Translations under genes and position numbers: made by a program
DNA from: Schlegelella_A sp036496385
GTDB lineage: Bacteria; Pseudomonadota; Gammaproteobacteria; Burkholderiales; Burkholderiaceae_C
DNA length: 64,000 nucleotides
Reading direction: 5' to 3'
NCBI GenBank assembly: GCA_036496385.1
Contig: DASXLD010000004.1
Span: 19,897 to 83,896, forward strand
In this document: one piece after another, positions 1-8,509 of the stretch
Numbering within the stretch: position 1 is the first letter of the stretch
Layout of the letters: every line of letters starts with the position of its first letter
Notes under the pieces: generated by a model
The model's database searches: none
Told to the model about the DNA's origin: nothing
The model's input: the letters and a program-made list of their open reading frames with translations, nothing else

Positions 1-2
1 TC

Positions 3-86
3 CTCATCGACGTCGAGCACCTGCGCGAGCCCGAGAGCTCGCCGCTGCGCACGCTCGAGCGCCTTCTCCAGCGCCCGCTCCGCTAG
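3..86 (+). CDS. 3' end of an unidentified gene (partial)
   Basis: An open frame enters from the left edge and ends at a TAG, giving 27 residues rich in Leu, Glu and Arg, ending in Pro-Leu-Arg. The frame is compatible with a real C-terminus, but high GC makes chance frames common and there is too little sequence to recognise a family. The next gene on this strand starts about 110 bases later, after an AT-rich stretch. Confidence 0.25.
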   Translation, partial: LIDVEHLREPESSPLRTLERLLQRPLR

Positions 87-135
87 CGACCGCTCGCCGC
101 GCCGGCCTCGCGGCCTCGGCGGCGCTTCGGCACCT

Positions 136-194
136 GCATATTTCATGCGAATGGTATATGCTTTCAATGTACATAGCATTAACATGCCATCGCC
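136..194 (+). promoter_or_regulatory. AT-rich leader with inverted repeats upstream of the RHH gene
   Basis: This leader is strikingly AT-rich compared with its surroundings. It holds a GCATAT/ATATGC inverted repeat (136-141 and 156-161), an ATGCT/AGCAT pair (158-162 and 175-179) and a perfect ATGTACAT palindrome (167-174). Short inverted repeats of this kind are typical operators for ribbon-helix-helix proteins, one of which is encoded immediately downstream. The stretch most likely carries the promoter and an autoregulatory site for the RHH-hyf operon. Operator function is inferred. Confidence 0.4.
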
Positions 195-392
195 ATGGAA
201 TCGAAAACCGCACGCCTCACGCTGCTGATCGATCCGGCCAAGAAGGAAGCCTTCGAGCGGCTGTGCGCTGCGCAGGACCTGACGCCGTCCCAAGTGGTTC
301 GCCAGTTGATCCGCGAGTACCTGACGCGGCACGGCGTCAGCTACACCCCGAGCGGCGCGCGGGCAGCGAAGAAGGCGGCGCGACGCGGCTGA
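195..392 (+). CDS. Ribbon-helix-helix (CopG/Arc-like) DNA-binding protein, 65 aa
   Basis: This small basic protein fits the ribbon-helix-helix fold. A short beta strand at residues 6-11 (ARLTLLI) is followed by helix A (about 14-27), a Thr-Pro-Ser turn and helix B (about 32-44), then a basic tail rich in Ala, Lys and Arg. Proteins of this fold dimerise and insert the paired beta strands into the major groove of short inverted repeats. It lies downstream of an AT-rich repeat-bearing leader and its stop is only 10 bases before the hyfB-like start. It is therefore probably the first gene of the membrane-complex operon and its likely regulator. It could instead be an orphan antitoxin, but no toxin gene is next to it. 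Confidence 0.7.
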   Translation: MESKTARLTLLIDPAKKEAFERLCAAQDLTPSQVVRQLIREYLTRHGVSYTPSGARAAKKAARRG

Positions 393-402
393 ACACTCTG
401 CC

Positions 403-2430
403 ATGGCCGGATCCCTCGACCCGACGCACTGGCTCGCGCTCGACTGGGTGCTCGTCGCCGTCGCGACGTGGCTGCTGGTCGGCGTGGCCGGGCTGCTCGC
501 GCTGCGCAAGCTCGGCTGGGTCGCCAAGGTGCTGTTCCCCGCCGGCGGCGCGGTCGCGCTGCTGCTGTTCGGCACCGCTCTCGTCGCGATGTTCTCGTCG
601 TCGCCGCAGACAGCGGTGCTGCCGCTGGGCCTACCGGGCCTGCCGTTTCACCTCCGCCTCGACCCGCTCGCGGGCTTCTTCCTCATGGTCATCGGCGCGA
701 CGGCCGCCGGCGTCTCCGCGTTCGCCGCCGGCTACTTCCGCAAGGGCGAAGGCACGCCGCCCGGCCTTCTCTGCCTCGAGTACCACGTCTTTCTGGCCAG
801 CATGACGCTGGTCGTCGTCGCCGACGACGCCTACGCGTTCATGGTGATGTGGGAGACGATGGCGCTGTCGTCGTTCTTCCTCGTCATCGCCAACCACCGC
901 ATCGCCGAGATCCGGCAGGCGGGCTACCTCTACCTGCTCGTCGCCCACATCGGCGCGATCGGGATCCTGCTCTCGTTCGGTGTGCTGCAGGCGAACACCG
1001 GGGACTACACGTTCGCCAACATGCGCGCCCAGCACCTGTCGCCGTTCTGGGCCTCGGTGGCGTTCCTGCTCGCGCTGTTCGGCTTCGGCGCCAAGGCCGG
1101 GATCGTGCCGCTGCACGTCTGGCTGCCCGAGGCGCATCCGGCGGCGCCGTCGCCGGTCTCGGCGCTGATGAGCGCTGTCATGCTGAAGACCGCGATCTAC
1201 GGCCTGCTGCGCGTCGGCTTCGACCTGCTGCCGGCGCAGATCTGGTGGTGGGGCGTGGCGCTGCTCGCGCTCGGCCTCGCGAGCGCAGTGTTCGGCGTCG
1301 TCTTCGCGGCCGTCCAGGTCGACATGAAGCGGCTGCTCGCGTATTCGTCGATCGAGAACGTCGGCCTCGTGTTCGCCGGCATCGGCCTGGCGGTCCTGTT
1401 CTCGGCCTACGGCATGAAGCCGATGTCGGCGCTCGCGCTGACGGCGGCGCTCTACCACGTCGCCAGCCACGCCTTCTTCAAGAGCCTGCTCTTCGTCGGC
1501 ACCGGCGCCGTGCTGCACGCCACCGGGCAGCGCAGTCTCGGCAAGCTCGGCGGGCTGGTCCGGTTCATGCCGTGGGTGACGTGGCTGACGCTGGTCGGCA
1601 CGCTCGCGAGCGCCGGCCTGCCGCCTCTCGGCGGCTTCGTCTCCGAGTGGTTGCTGCTGCAGAGCTTTCTCTTCACGCCGGGGCTGCCGAGCTCGTTCCT
1701 GAACATGGTGATCCCGGTCGTCGCCGCGCTGATCGCTCTCGTCGCCGCGCTCTCCGGGTACACGATGGTCAAGTTCTTCGGCGTGGTCTTCCTCGGCCAA
1801 CCGCGCGAGGACCACCCCGCGGCGAGGCACCGCGCCAGCAGGTGGGAGCGTGCCGGCATGGTCTGGCTCGCGCTCGGCTGCATCGCGCTCGGCCTCGCGC
1901 CGGTCCAGTTCATTGCGCTCATCGACCCCGTCACGCGCCAGCTCGTCGCGGCCGGGCTCGGCAGCACGGCGGCATCGAGCGGATGGCTGCTGGTGCCGGT
2001 CGACATCGACCGTGCGAGCTATGGCCCGGTCGTCTTCCTGCTCGGCCTGGCGGCGAGCTTTGCGCTCGCGTTCGCGCTCGTGCGAAGGCTCTACCACGGC
2101 AGGCTCCGCCGCGCCGCGCCGTGGGATTGCGGCTATCCCTGGCAGACCGCACGCATGCAGGACACCGCCGAGGGCTTCGGCCAGCCGATCCGGCAGATCT
2201 TCGAGCCGTTCTTCCGCATGCAGCGCGAGCTGCCGTCACCCTTCGATCGCGAGCCGCGCTACCGCGTCGTCGTCGGCGACCACTTCTGGCACTGGCTCTA
2301 CCAGCCGGTCGCCGACCTCGTCGAGCGGCTGTCGCGCTGGATCGGCCGGCTGCAGCAGGGCCGGATCGCGGTCTACCTGCTCTACAGCTTCCTCACGCTC
2401 GTGGGCGTGCTCCTGATCGTGCGGACATGA
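403..2430 (+). CDS. hyfB: Hydrogenase-4 subunit B-like antiporter subunit (Ehr complex)
   Basis: This 675-residue polytopic membrane protein belongs to the NuoL/M/N-Mrp antiporter family. E. coli HyfB, by comparison, has about 672 residues. The core motif around residues 225-265 reads GFGAKAGIVPLHVWLPEAHP and holds the conserved lysine and histidine of the proton channel. The segment DMKRLLAYSSIENVG follows at about residue 306. A long C-terminal tail past the last core helices ends in another hydrophobic helix. In a complex it would move protons or sodium ions across the membrane. It is the first membrane subunit of a tight operon and its stop overlaps the next start by four bases (ATGA). 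The redox head it couples to is discussed under the hyfG-like gene. Confidence 0.9.
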   Translation: MAGSLDPTHWLALDWVLVAVATWLLVGVAGLLALRKLGWVAKVLFPAGGAVALLLFGTALVAMFSSSPQTAVLPLGLPGLPFHLRLDPLAGFFLMVIGATAAGVSAFAAGYFRKGEGTPPGLLCLEYHVFLASMTLVVVADDAYAFMVMWETMALSSFFLVIANHRIAEIRQAGYLYLLVAHIGAIGILLSFGVLQANTGDYTFANMRAQHLSPFWASVAFLLALFGFGAKAGIVPLHVWLPEAHPAAPSPVSALMSAVMLKTAIYGLLRVGFDLLPAQIWWWGVALLALGLASAVFGVVFAAVQVDMKRLLAYSSIENVGLVFAGIGLAVLFSAYGMKPMSALALTAALYHVASHAFFKSLLFVGTGAVLHATGQRSLGKLGGLVRFMPWVTWLTLVGTLASAGLPPLGGFVSEWLLLQSFLFTPGLPSSFLNMVIPVVAALIALVAALSGYTMVKFFGVVFLGQPREDHPAARHRASRWERAGMVWLALGCIALGLAPVQFIALIDPVTRQLVAAGLGSTAASSGWLLVPVDIDRASYGPVVFLLGLAASFALAFALVRRLYHGRLRRAAPWDCGYPWQTARMQDTAEGFGQPIRQIFEPFFRMQRELPSPFDREPRYRVVVGDHFWHWLYQPVADLVERLSRWIGRLQQGRIAVYLLYSFLTLVGVLLIVRT

Positions 2431-3374
2431 GCGTTCTGGGCAGCCTCTCGCAGCTCCTCGAGATCGTCGTCGCGCTGCTGCTCGCGCCGCTGCTCGTCGG
2501 CTGGGTCAACCAATGGCGCGCGTGGCTGCAGAACAAGTCCGGTCCGGGGCTCCTGCAGCCCTACCGCGTGCTCCACAAGCTCTTCCACAAGGAGTCGGTC
2601 GTCGCCGAGCACGCGTCGCCGCTCTTCCGGTCGGCGCCGTACATCGCCTTCAGCTGCATGCTGCTGGCGAGCGCGATCATCCCGACGCTGTCGACCGACC
2701 TGCCGCTCGCGCCGGCTGCGGACGCGATCGCTCTGGTCGGCCTGTTCGCGCTCGCCCGCGTCTTCGTCTCGCTCGCCGCAATGGACGTCGGCACCGCGTT
2801 CGGGTCGATGGGTGCGAGACGCGAGATGCTGATCGGCTTTCTCGCCGAGCCCGCCCTCCTGATGGTGCTGTTCTCGGCATCGCTGATCCCGAAGTCGACC
2901 TCGCTCGCGACGATCGTCGAGACACTCGCGCACCGCGAGCTCGCGATCTACCCGAGCCTCGCCTTTGCCGGCGTCGCGTTCACGATGATCTCGCTCGCCG
3001 AGAACGCGCGCGTTCCGGTCGACAACCCGGCGACGCACCTCGAGCTGACGATGATCCACGAGGCATTGATCCTCGAGTACTCGGGCCGCCATCTGGCGCT
3101 CCTCGAGTGGGCAGCGAGCCTGAAGCTGTTCGCCTACTCGTGCCTCGGCCTGGCCCTCTTCCTGCCTTGGGGTATCGCCGAGGCGCACGCGCCGCTCGAG
3201 CTCGTCCTCGCGCTGCCGGTGCTGGTCTTCAAGCTCGCCGTCGGTGGCGTGGCGCTCGCCGCGCTGGAGACCGCGAGCGCGAAGATGCGCATCTTCCGCG
3301 TCCCCGAGTTCCTCGGCACCGCGTTCCTGCTCGCCGTGATCGGCGTGCTCGTCCACATCCTGCTCGGCGTCTGA
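2427..3374 (+). CDS. hyfC: Hydrogenase-4 subunit C-like (NuoH-type) membrane anchor
   Basis: This protein of 315 residues and about eight membrane helices is homologous to NuoH/HycD/HyfC, the subunit that docks the peripheral redox arm to the membrane and shapes the quinone-side cavity. Family hallmarks include the KSGPGLLQPYRVLHKLFHKE loop near residues 37-57 and the acidic loop ENARVPVDNPATHLELTMIHE around residues 192-212, whose carboxylates matter for coupling. The ATG start overlaps the hyfB stop (ATGA). Length matches the family (about 320). It is needed for any energy-coupling version of this complex and fits the membrane part of an Ehr or hydrogenase-4-like machine. Confidence 0.9.
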   Translation: MSVLGSLSQLLEIVVALLLAPLLVGWVNQWRAWLQNKSGPGLLQPYRVLHKLFHKESVVAEHASPLFRSAPYIAFSCMLLASAIIPTLSTDLPLAPAADAIALVGLFALARVFVSLAAMDVGTAFGSMGARREMLIGFLAEPALLMVLFSASLIPKSTSLATIVETLAHRELAIYPSLAFAGVAFTMISLAENARVPVDNPATHLELTMIHEALILEYSGRHLALLEWAASLKLFAYSCLGLALFLPWGIAEAHAPLELVLALPVLVFKLAVGGVALAALETASAKMRIFRVPEFLGTAFLLAVIGVLVHILLGV

Positions 3375-3376
3375 CG

Positions 3377-4036
3377 ATGAGCCAGTTCGCCGGCCAGCTG
3401 ATCAACCTCTTCGCCGCGGTGATCCTGATGCTCGCGTTCGCGATGCTGTCGCAGCGCCGCATCCTCTCGCTCATCCACCTGTTCACGATGCAAGGCCTGG
3501 CGCTCGTCGCCGCGACCGCAGTGGTCGGCTACGTGACGAGCCAGCCGCACCTCTACCTCTCGGCGGGCCTGACCTTCGTCCTCAAGGTGGTGCTGATCCC
3601 GATGCTGCTGCACCGGATCATCCAGCGCCTCGACGTGCGCTGGGACGTCGAGGCGCTGATCAACGTGCCGACGACGATGCTGATCGGCATCGTCCTCGTC
3701 ATCTTCGCATTCAACCTCGCGCTGCCGATCTCGAAGCTGTCGACGTCGATCGCCGGTGGCACGCTCGGCATCGCGCTCGCCTGCGTCCTGCTGTCTTTCA
3801 CGATGATGATCATCCGCTCCAAGGCGGTGCCGCAGGTGATCGGCTTCCTGTCGATGGAGAACGGTCTCTTCTTCGCGGCCACGTCGGCGACGTACGGGAT
3901 GCCGATGGTCGTCGAGCTCGGCATCGCGCTCGACGTCCTCGTCGGCATCCTGATCCTCGGCGTCTTCATGTTCCAGATCCGCGAGCAGTTCGACAGCCTC
4001 GACATCCGCAACCTCGAAAAGCTGAAGGACACCTGA
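3377..4036 (+). CDS. hyfE: Hydrogenase-4 subunit E-like (NuoK-like) membrane protein
   Basis: This 219-residue membrane protein matches HyfE in size (about 216). It has an N-terminal NuoK-like block of three helices (residues about 5-80, including the segment LIHLFTMQGLALVAATAVVG) and additional helices. The Ser-Met-Glu-Asn stretch near residue 158 provides a membrane-embedded carboxylate. It starts two bases after the hyfC stop. In hydrogenase-4 and formate hydrogenlyase-2 complexes this subunit lies between the NuoH-like anchor and the antiporter modules. No HyfD homologue lies between hyfC and this gene, so the operon has one antiporter subunit fewer than E. coli hyf. Confidence 0.87.
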   Translation: MSQFAGQLINLFAAVILMLAFAMLSQRRILSLIHLFTMQGLALVAATAVVGYVTSQPHLYLSAGLTFVLKVVLIPMLLHRIIQRLDVRWDVEALINVPTTMLIGIVLVIFAFNLALPISKLSTSIAGGTLGIALACVLLSFTMMIIRSKAVPQVIGFLSMENGLFFAATSATYGMPMVVELGIALDVLVGILILGVFMFQIREQFDSLDIRNLEKLKDT

Positions 4037-4038
4037 GG

Positions 4039-5493
4039 GTGGAAGCGCTCGTCCTCGTCCTCGCGTCCCCGCTCGCCGGCAGCCTCGTCCTCGCGTTCAC
4101 GGGGCATCGCGGCGTCGCGCGCGACATCAACGTCGCGTTCAGCTTCGCCACCTTCGTCGCCGCTTGCGCGCTCACCGTCCGCGTCGTCTCGTCGGGGCCG
4201 CTGCTGCTCGCGAACGAGGAGTTCTTCATCGATCCGTTGAACGTCTTCCTGGTCGCGCTGACCGCCTTCGTCGGCTGGACGACGTCGGTGTTCTCGCGCC
4301 CGTACATGCGCGTCGAGCAGGACCTGGGCCACATGACGCCGGCGCGGATGCGCCTCTATCACAGCATGTACCAGCTGTTCAGCTTCACCATGCTGCTCGC
4401 GCTGACGACCAACAACATGGGCATCCTCTGGGTCGCGATGGAGGCGGCGACGCTGACGACAGTGCTGCTCGTCAGCGTCTACCGCACCGCCGCGAGCCTC
4501 GAGGCGGCGTGGAAGTACTTCATCCTGTGCGGCGTCGGCATCGCGCTTGCGCTGTTCGGCACGGTGCTGCTCTACATGGCCGCGGAGAAGATCTTCGGCG
4601 CCGAGGGCGGCGCGCTGCTCTGGACCCACCTCGACTCCGCCAAGGGCAGGCTCGACCCCCACATCATCACGCTCGCCTTCGCCTTCCTCTTCATCGGCTA
4701 CGGCACCAAGGTCGGTCTCGTGCCGCTGCACAACTGGCTGCCCGATGCGCACGCCGAGGGCCCGACGCCGGTCTCGGCCGTGCTCTCGGGCCTGCTGCTC
4801 AACGTCGCGATGTACGCCCTGCTGCGCTGCAAGGTGCTCACCGATGGCGCGCTCCACAGCCAGCTCGCCGGCCATCTGCTGATGGGGTTCGGACTCGTGT
4901 CGGTCGTCGTCGCTGCGTTCTTCCTCTCGCGCCAGAAGGACGTCAAGCGGATGTTCGCGTATTCGTCGATCGAGCACATGGGGCTGATCGCGTTCGCTTT
5001 CGGCCTCGGCGGGCCGATCGCCAACTTCGCCGGGCTGCTGCACATGACCGTGCACTCGCTCACCAAGTCGGCGATCTTCTTCACCGTCGGCCACGCGACG
5101 CAGAAGGCCGGCACGCAGGTGATGAGCGAGATCCGCGGTCTGATCAAGGTGAGCCCGACGGTTGGCTGGGGAATGATGCTGGGCTCGCTCGCAATCCTCG
5201 GCATGCCGCCGTTCGGCGTCTTCGCGAGCGAGTTCCTCATCCTCACGACGGCGATGCGCGAGCAGCCGTGGGCGACGCCGTTCCTGCTGCTCGCGCTCGG
5301 CGTCGCCTTCGCGTCGGTGTTCAGCCGGGTGCTGTCGATGGTGTTCGGCGAAACGACGGTGAAGCCGCTGGCGCACGCGCCGGCGTTGCTGCCGGTCTTC
5401 ACCCACCTCGCCCTCGGCCTGATGCTCGGCGTCTTCGTGCCGCCCTATCTGGTCGGCTGGTACACGCAGGCGGCGCGGATGATCGGAGGCTGA
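4039..5493 (+). CDS. hyfF: Hydrogenase-4 subunit F-like antiporter subunit
   Basis: This 484-residue protein is a second member of the NuoN/M antiporter family in the operon. The central channel motif is GYGTKVGLVPLHNWLPDAHAE near residues 220-240, followed by the DVKRMFAYSSIEHMG segment near 301-315. HyfF of E. coli is somewhat longer (about 526), so this is a compact form rather than an obvious truncation. I use the GTG start two bases after the hyfE stop; it is preceded by a GAGG-like sequence. Together with the hyfB-like protein it gives this complex two antiporter-type subunits, enough for ion translocation if the redox arm is active. Confidence 0.88.
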   Translation: MEALVLVLASPLAGSLVLAFTGHRGVARDINVAFSFATFVAACALTVRVVSSGPLLLANEEFFIDPLNVFLVALTAFVGWTTSVFSRPYMRVEQDLGHMTPARMRLYHSMYQLFSFTMLLALTTNNMGILWVAMEAATLTTVLLVSVYRTAASLEAAWKYFILCGVGIALALFGTVLLYMAAEKIFGAEGGALLWTHLDSAKGRLDPHIITLAFAFLFIGYGTKVGLVPLHNWLPDAHAEGPTPVSAVLSGLLLNVAMYALLRCKVLTDGALHSQLAGHLLMGFGLVSVVVAAFFLSRQKDVKRMFAYSSIEHMGLIAFAFGLGGPIANFAGLLHMTVHSLTKSAIFFTVGHATQKAGTQVMSEIRGLIKVSPTVGWGMMLGSLAILGMPPFGVFASEFLILTTAMREQPWATPFLLLALGVAFASVFSRVLSMVFGETTVKPLAHAPALLPVFTHLALGLMLGVFVPPYLVGWYTQAARMIGG

Positions 5494-5497
5494 AACC

Positions 5498-7060
5498 GTG
5501 CAGATCCCCGGACTCGAGCTCGCCTTCGAGCGCCTGCCGGCGCCGCTGCCGATCTGGCGGGCGCGCGTCGACGCCGACGCATGGCAAGTCGCCGCGCGCG
5601 CGGTCGCTGCGGCCAAGGGCCGACTGGTCGCGCTCTGGGGCGTCGACCGCAGCCGCAGCGACGGCGGCTTCGCTGTCTGTGCCGCCTATGCGGTCGCCGA
5701 AGGACTGGCCTGGCTCGACCTGCAGCTGGCTGCCGACGCTCCCGCGTATCCCGACGTGTCGAGCCAATTTTCCTGCGCGACGCGCATGCAGCGCGCCGCT
5801 GCCGACTTGGTCGGCATCGTCGCCATCGGCGCGCGCGACTCTCGGCGCTGGCTCGACCACGGCGCCTGGCCGCCCGATCGCTTTCCATTGCACGAGCAGG
5901 CGCCCGACGGCGCCTGCGGCGGCGAGCGTTCCGCGGTCGCCGACTATCCGTTCGTCCGCGTCGCCGGCGACGGCGTCCACGAGATTCCAGTCGGGCCGGT
6001 GCACGCCGGCGTCATCGAGCCGGGGCACTTCCGCTTCTCCGTCGTCGGCGAGAAGGTGCTGCGCCTCGAGGAGCGACTCGGCTACACCCACAAGGGAATC
6101 GAGAAGCGCTTCACCGAGCTCGCTCCGCTGGCCGCACACCGCCTCGCCGGGCGCGTCTGCGGCGACTCGACGGTCGCCTACGCGTGGGCGTTCTGCATGG
6201 CGCTCGAGTCGGCGGCCGGCGCGGCGATCTCGGTGCGGGCGCAGTGGCTCCGCGCGCTGCTGCTCGAGCGCGAGCGCGTCGCCAACCACCTCGGCGACCT
6301 CGGCGCGCTCGGCAACGATGCCGCGCTGACGTTCGGCCTGGCGCAGTTCTCGCGCCTGCGCGAGAACTGGCTGCGGACGTCGAAGGACGTTTTCGGCCAT
6401 CGCTGGCTGATGGATTGCATCGTCCCCGGCGGCACCGCGATCGACGTCGACCCAGCTGCGGCGGCACGGATGGGCGCGCAATGCGAGGCGACGCGGCGCG
6501 AAGCGAGCGAGCTGCGCGCGATTTACGACGAGCATGCCGGGCTGCAGGACCGCTTCGTCGGCACCGGGCAGGTCCTGCCCGAGCTGGCGGCCGATCTCGG
6601 CCTCGCCGGCCTCGCCGGCCGAGCGAGCGGCCGGGCGTTCGACCTCCGCGTGGACCATCCCTGGCCGCCCTACAACGCCCTGGCGCCGGCAATCGCGACG
6701 CAGCGCTCGGGCGATGTCGCCGCGCGCGTCGCCGTCCGCTTCGCCGAGTTGTTCGAGTCGCTGCGCCTGATCGACGCGATCCTCGCCGCCGTTCCGGCGG
6801 GTGAGCATCGCAGCGAGGTGCGCCTGCGCACCGGCGCGAGCGTCGGCGCCGGCTGGGTCGAAGGCTGGCGCGGCGAGGTCTTCGTCGCCCTCGAGCTCGA
6901 GGAGGGAGCGCAAGGCCACCGTATCCGCCGTTGCCATTGCCACGATCCCTCTTGGCAGAACTGGCCGGTGCTCGAGCACGCAGTGATCGGCAACATCGTC
7001 CCCGACTTTCCCCTCATCAACAAGTCTTTCAACCTCAGCTATTCGGGGCACGACCTGTGA
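5498..7060 (+). CDS. hyfG: Fused NuoC/NuoD-like large subunit lacking Ni-Fe ligands (Ehr type)
   Basis: This 520-residue protein joins an N-terminal NuoC-like part (about residues 1-160) to a NuoD/hydrogenase-large-subunit part, as in HyfG/HycE. In real [NiFe] hydrogenases two CxxC motifs hold the metal. Here the first reads RVCGDS, with Cys221 kept and Ser at 224. The second reads HDPSWQNW, where the DPCxxC cysteines are Ser485 and Asn488. Three of four ligands are therefore missing and Ni-Fe chemistry is not expected. Such proteins are known as energy-converting-hydrogenase-related (Ehr) complexes, whose redox partner is unresolved. The conserved tail NIVPDFPLINKSFN is retained, and no maturation (hyp) genes are nearby. 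The GTG start follows hyfF by four bases. Confidence 0.88.
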   Translation: MQIPGLELAFERLPAPLPIWRARVDADAWQVAARAVAAAKGRLVALWGVDRSRSDGGFAVCAAYAVAEGLAWLDLQLAADAPAYPDVSSQFSCATRMQRAAADLVGIVAIGARDSRRWLDHGAWPPDRFPLHEQAPDGACGGERSAVADYPFVRVAGDGVHEIPVGPVHAGVIEPGHFRFSVVGEKVLRLEERLGYTHKGIEKRFTELAPLAAHRLAGRVCGDSTVAYAWAFCMALESAAGAAISVRAQWLRALLLERERVANHLGDLGALGNDAALTFGLAQFSRLRENWLRTSKDVFGHRWLMDCIVPGGTAIDVDPAAAARMGAQCEATRREASELRAIYDEHAGLQDRFVGTGQVLPELAADLGLAGLAGRASGRAFDLRVDHPWPPYNALAPAIATQRSGDVAARVAVRFAELFESLRLIDAILAAVPAGEHRSEVRLRTGASVGAGWVEGWRGEVFVALELEEGAQGHRIRRCHCHDPSWQNWPVLEHAVIGNIVPDFPLINKSFNLSYSGHDL

Positions 7061-7085
7061 GCCGCGACCTCGAGGCCTGACGCGA

Positions 7086-7634
7086 ATGTGGAAGATCCTG
7101 CGCCAGATCGGCCGCACCGGCATTCGCAGCGAAGCGCCGCCCGATTGCGACGACACGCTGCGCGCCGACGCCGAGCAGATCCAGCGCGAGCTGCTCGCCA
7201 TCCTCGGCCGCGCGCTCGCCATCCGCGAGGTCGACGCCGGCTCGTGCAACGGCTGCGAGCTCGAGATCAGCGCGCTCGACAACCCCTACTACAACCTCGA
7301 GGGGCTCGGCATCCGCTTTGTCGCCAGCCCGCGCCACGCCGACCTGCTGCTGGTGACCGGGCCGGTATCGCGCAACATGGAGCTCGCGCTTCGGCGGACC
7401 TACGAGGCGACGCCGGCGCCCAAGCTCGTCGTCGCCGTCGGCGACTGCGGCGCCGGCTGCGGCATCTTCGGCGCGAGCTACGCGACCTGCGGCGGCGTCG
7501 CCGACGTCGTTCCGGTCGACGTCGTCGTTCCCGGCTGCCCGCCGCCGCCGATCGACATCCTGCGCGGCATCTTGACCGCGGTGCGCCGCTGCCGTGCGCC
7601 CGCGTCTGCCGGCGCGAAAAAGGATGGCGCGTGA
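7086..7634 (+). CDS. hyfI: NuoB/HyfI-like small subunit with N2-type cluster
   Basis: This 182-residue homologue of NuoB/HyfI binds one [4Fe-4S] cluster (N2 type). Four cluster cysteines are visible: Cys54 and Cys57 in GSCNGCELE, Cys121 in the GDCG motif and Cys151 in PGCPPPP. The proximal cluster site is thus intact, although the large subunit has lost its Ni-Fe ligands. The protein would therefore sit near the quinone or an unknown acceptor. It is shorter than E. coli HyfI (about 252), ending soon after the conserved core. No ferredoxin-like HyfA/HyfH subunit is encoded in the operon, so the electron entry point is missing from the window. Confidence 0.88.
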   Translation: MWKILRQIGRTGIRSEAPPDCDDTLRADAEQIQRELLAILGRALAIREVDAGSCNGCELEISALDNPYYNLEGLGIRFVASPRHADLLLVTGPVSRNMELALRRTYEATPAPKLVVAVGDCGAGCGIFGASYATCGGVADVVPVDVVVPGCPPPPIDILRGILTAVRRCRAPASAGAKKDGA

Positions 7635-7759
7635 GGAACGCCACCGCCTGAGGCTGGCGCTCGCGGCGCGACAGCGTGACCGGAGTCCGCCACGAAACGT
7701 GGCGCCTTCCGGCAGCGCCGCTCGGCTATCCTGTCGTGAAACCATCTCGGCGGGAGAGC

Positions 7760-8431
7760 GTGGGATACCTCGATGAACTCAAGCGTCAGGCCGACGACGT
7801 GCTGGCGCAGCAGCGCCAGGACATCGGCGCCCTGCAGCGCAACGCGCTGCTGACCGATGCCGCCTGCCAGACGACGGCGCGTTATCTATCGGCGCTCGCC
7901 CGCCAGCTGAACGTGCTCCAGCCCGTCTCGAAGACGGTCTGGCGGCTCGACCAGAAGACCTCGTTCGGCCAGCTTCGCTTCACCGACTTCCGCGCCGACT
8001 CGCGGATGAAGAAGCTGCGCGATGGGGAGGTATTCGATCACATCGTCCTCAATTTCGCGGCCAAGACCGGGACGCGCGTGACGGTCGCGAAGGACTTCCC
8101 GCCCGAGATCGAGAAGCTCGAAGCGCGGTTGCGCCAGTGCGGCGCGCACTACGACAGCGAGGTCATCCGCGATCCCGAAAGCGGCAAGTTCATCGAGAAG
8201 CGCTTCGATCTCGTCGCCGACTTCCAGAGCAGCATTCGGGTGCTGCCGGACCACGACTCCGGCTTCATCGCCTTTCACGTCGCCAACCTCGACGGCTTCG
8301 AGACCGTCAGCGTCGTCTTTCCCGCGTTCGAGGTCGGCAGCACCAGGCTCGACGAGCTGGCGCGCTGGATCAACGGCGAGCCGCACGCCTTCCTGCGCGA
8401 CGGCGGGCACATCCGTCGCGTCCCCGCCTAG
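7760..8431 (+). CDS. Conserved protein of unknown function, 223 aa
   Basis: I do not recognise a named family with confidence; similar sequences occur as hypothetical proteins in betaproteobacteria. The N-terminus is helical and charged (GYLDELKRQADDVLAQQ), suggesting a short coiled coil, followed by a mixed alpha/beta region. No signal peptide or membrane helix is visible. An upstream in-frame ATG at 7676 exists. I chose the GTG at 7760 because it follows a GGCGGGAGAG Shine-Dalgarno-like sequence and the sequence between the two starts is low-complexity and poorly protein-like. The gene stands between the hyf-like operon and DUF3460-scpA on the same strand. Confidence 0.7.
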   Translation: MGYLDELKRQADDVLAQQRQDIGALQRNALLTDAACQTTARYLSALARQLNVLQPVSKTVWRLDQKTSFGQLRFTDFRADSRMKKLRDGEVFDHIVLNFAAKTGTRVTVAKDFPPEIEKLEARLRQCGAHYDSEVIRDPESGKFIEKRFDLVADFQSSIRVLPDHDSGFIAFHVANLDGFETVSVVFPAFEVGSTRLDELARWINGEPHAFLRDGGHIRRVPA

Positions 8432-8509
8432 AGCCATCCTGCCGACGCCGCCCCGCGGCGGCCGACGGCCGGGCGCTTAGACTTGCTCCTTTCGCCGACA
8501 CGCGCCGCC

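Noticed and set aside
631..2097. A long minus-strand open frame opposite hyfB
   Set aside because: It is Arg/Glu/Asp-rich with no recognisable domain and mirrors the coding strand, as expected for high-GC antisense frames.
3553..5616. A 687-codon minus-strand open frame opposite hyfE and hyfF
   Set aside because: It has the composition of an antisense shadow, with long runs of Arg, Glu and His and no family signature. The plus-strand genes are well supported.
5498..7060. Calling this operon a hydrogen-evolving [NiFe] hydrogenase
   Set aside because: Three of four Ni-Fe ligand cysteines are replaced and no maturation genes are in the window.
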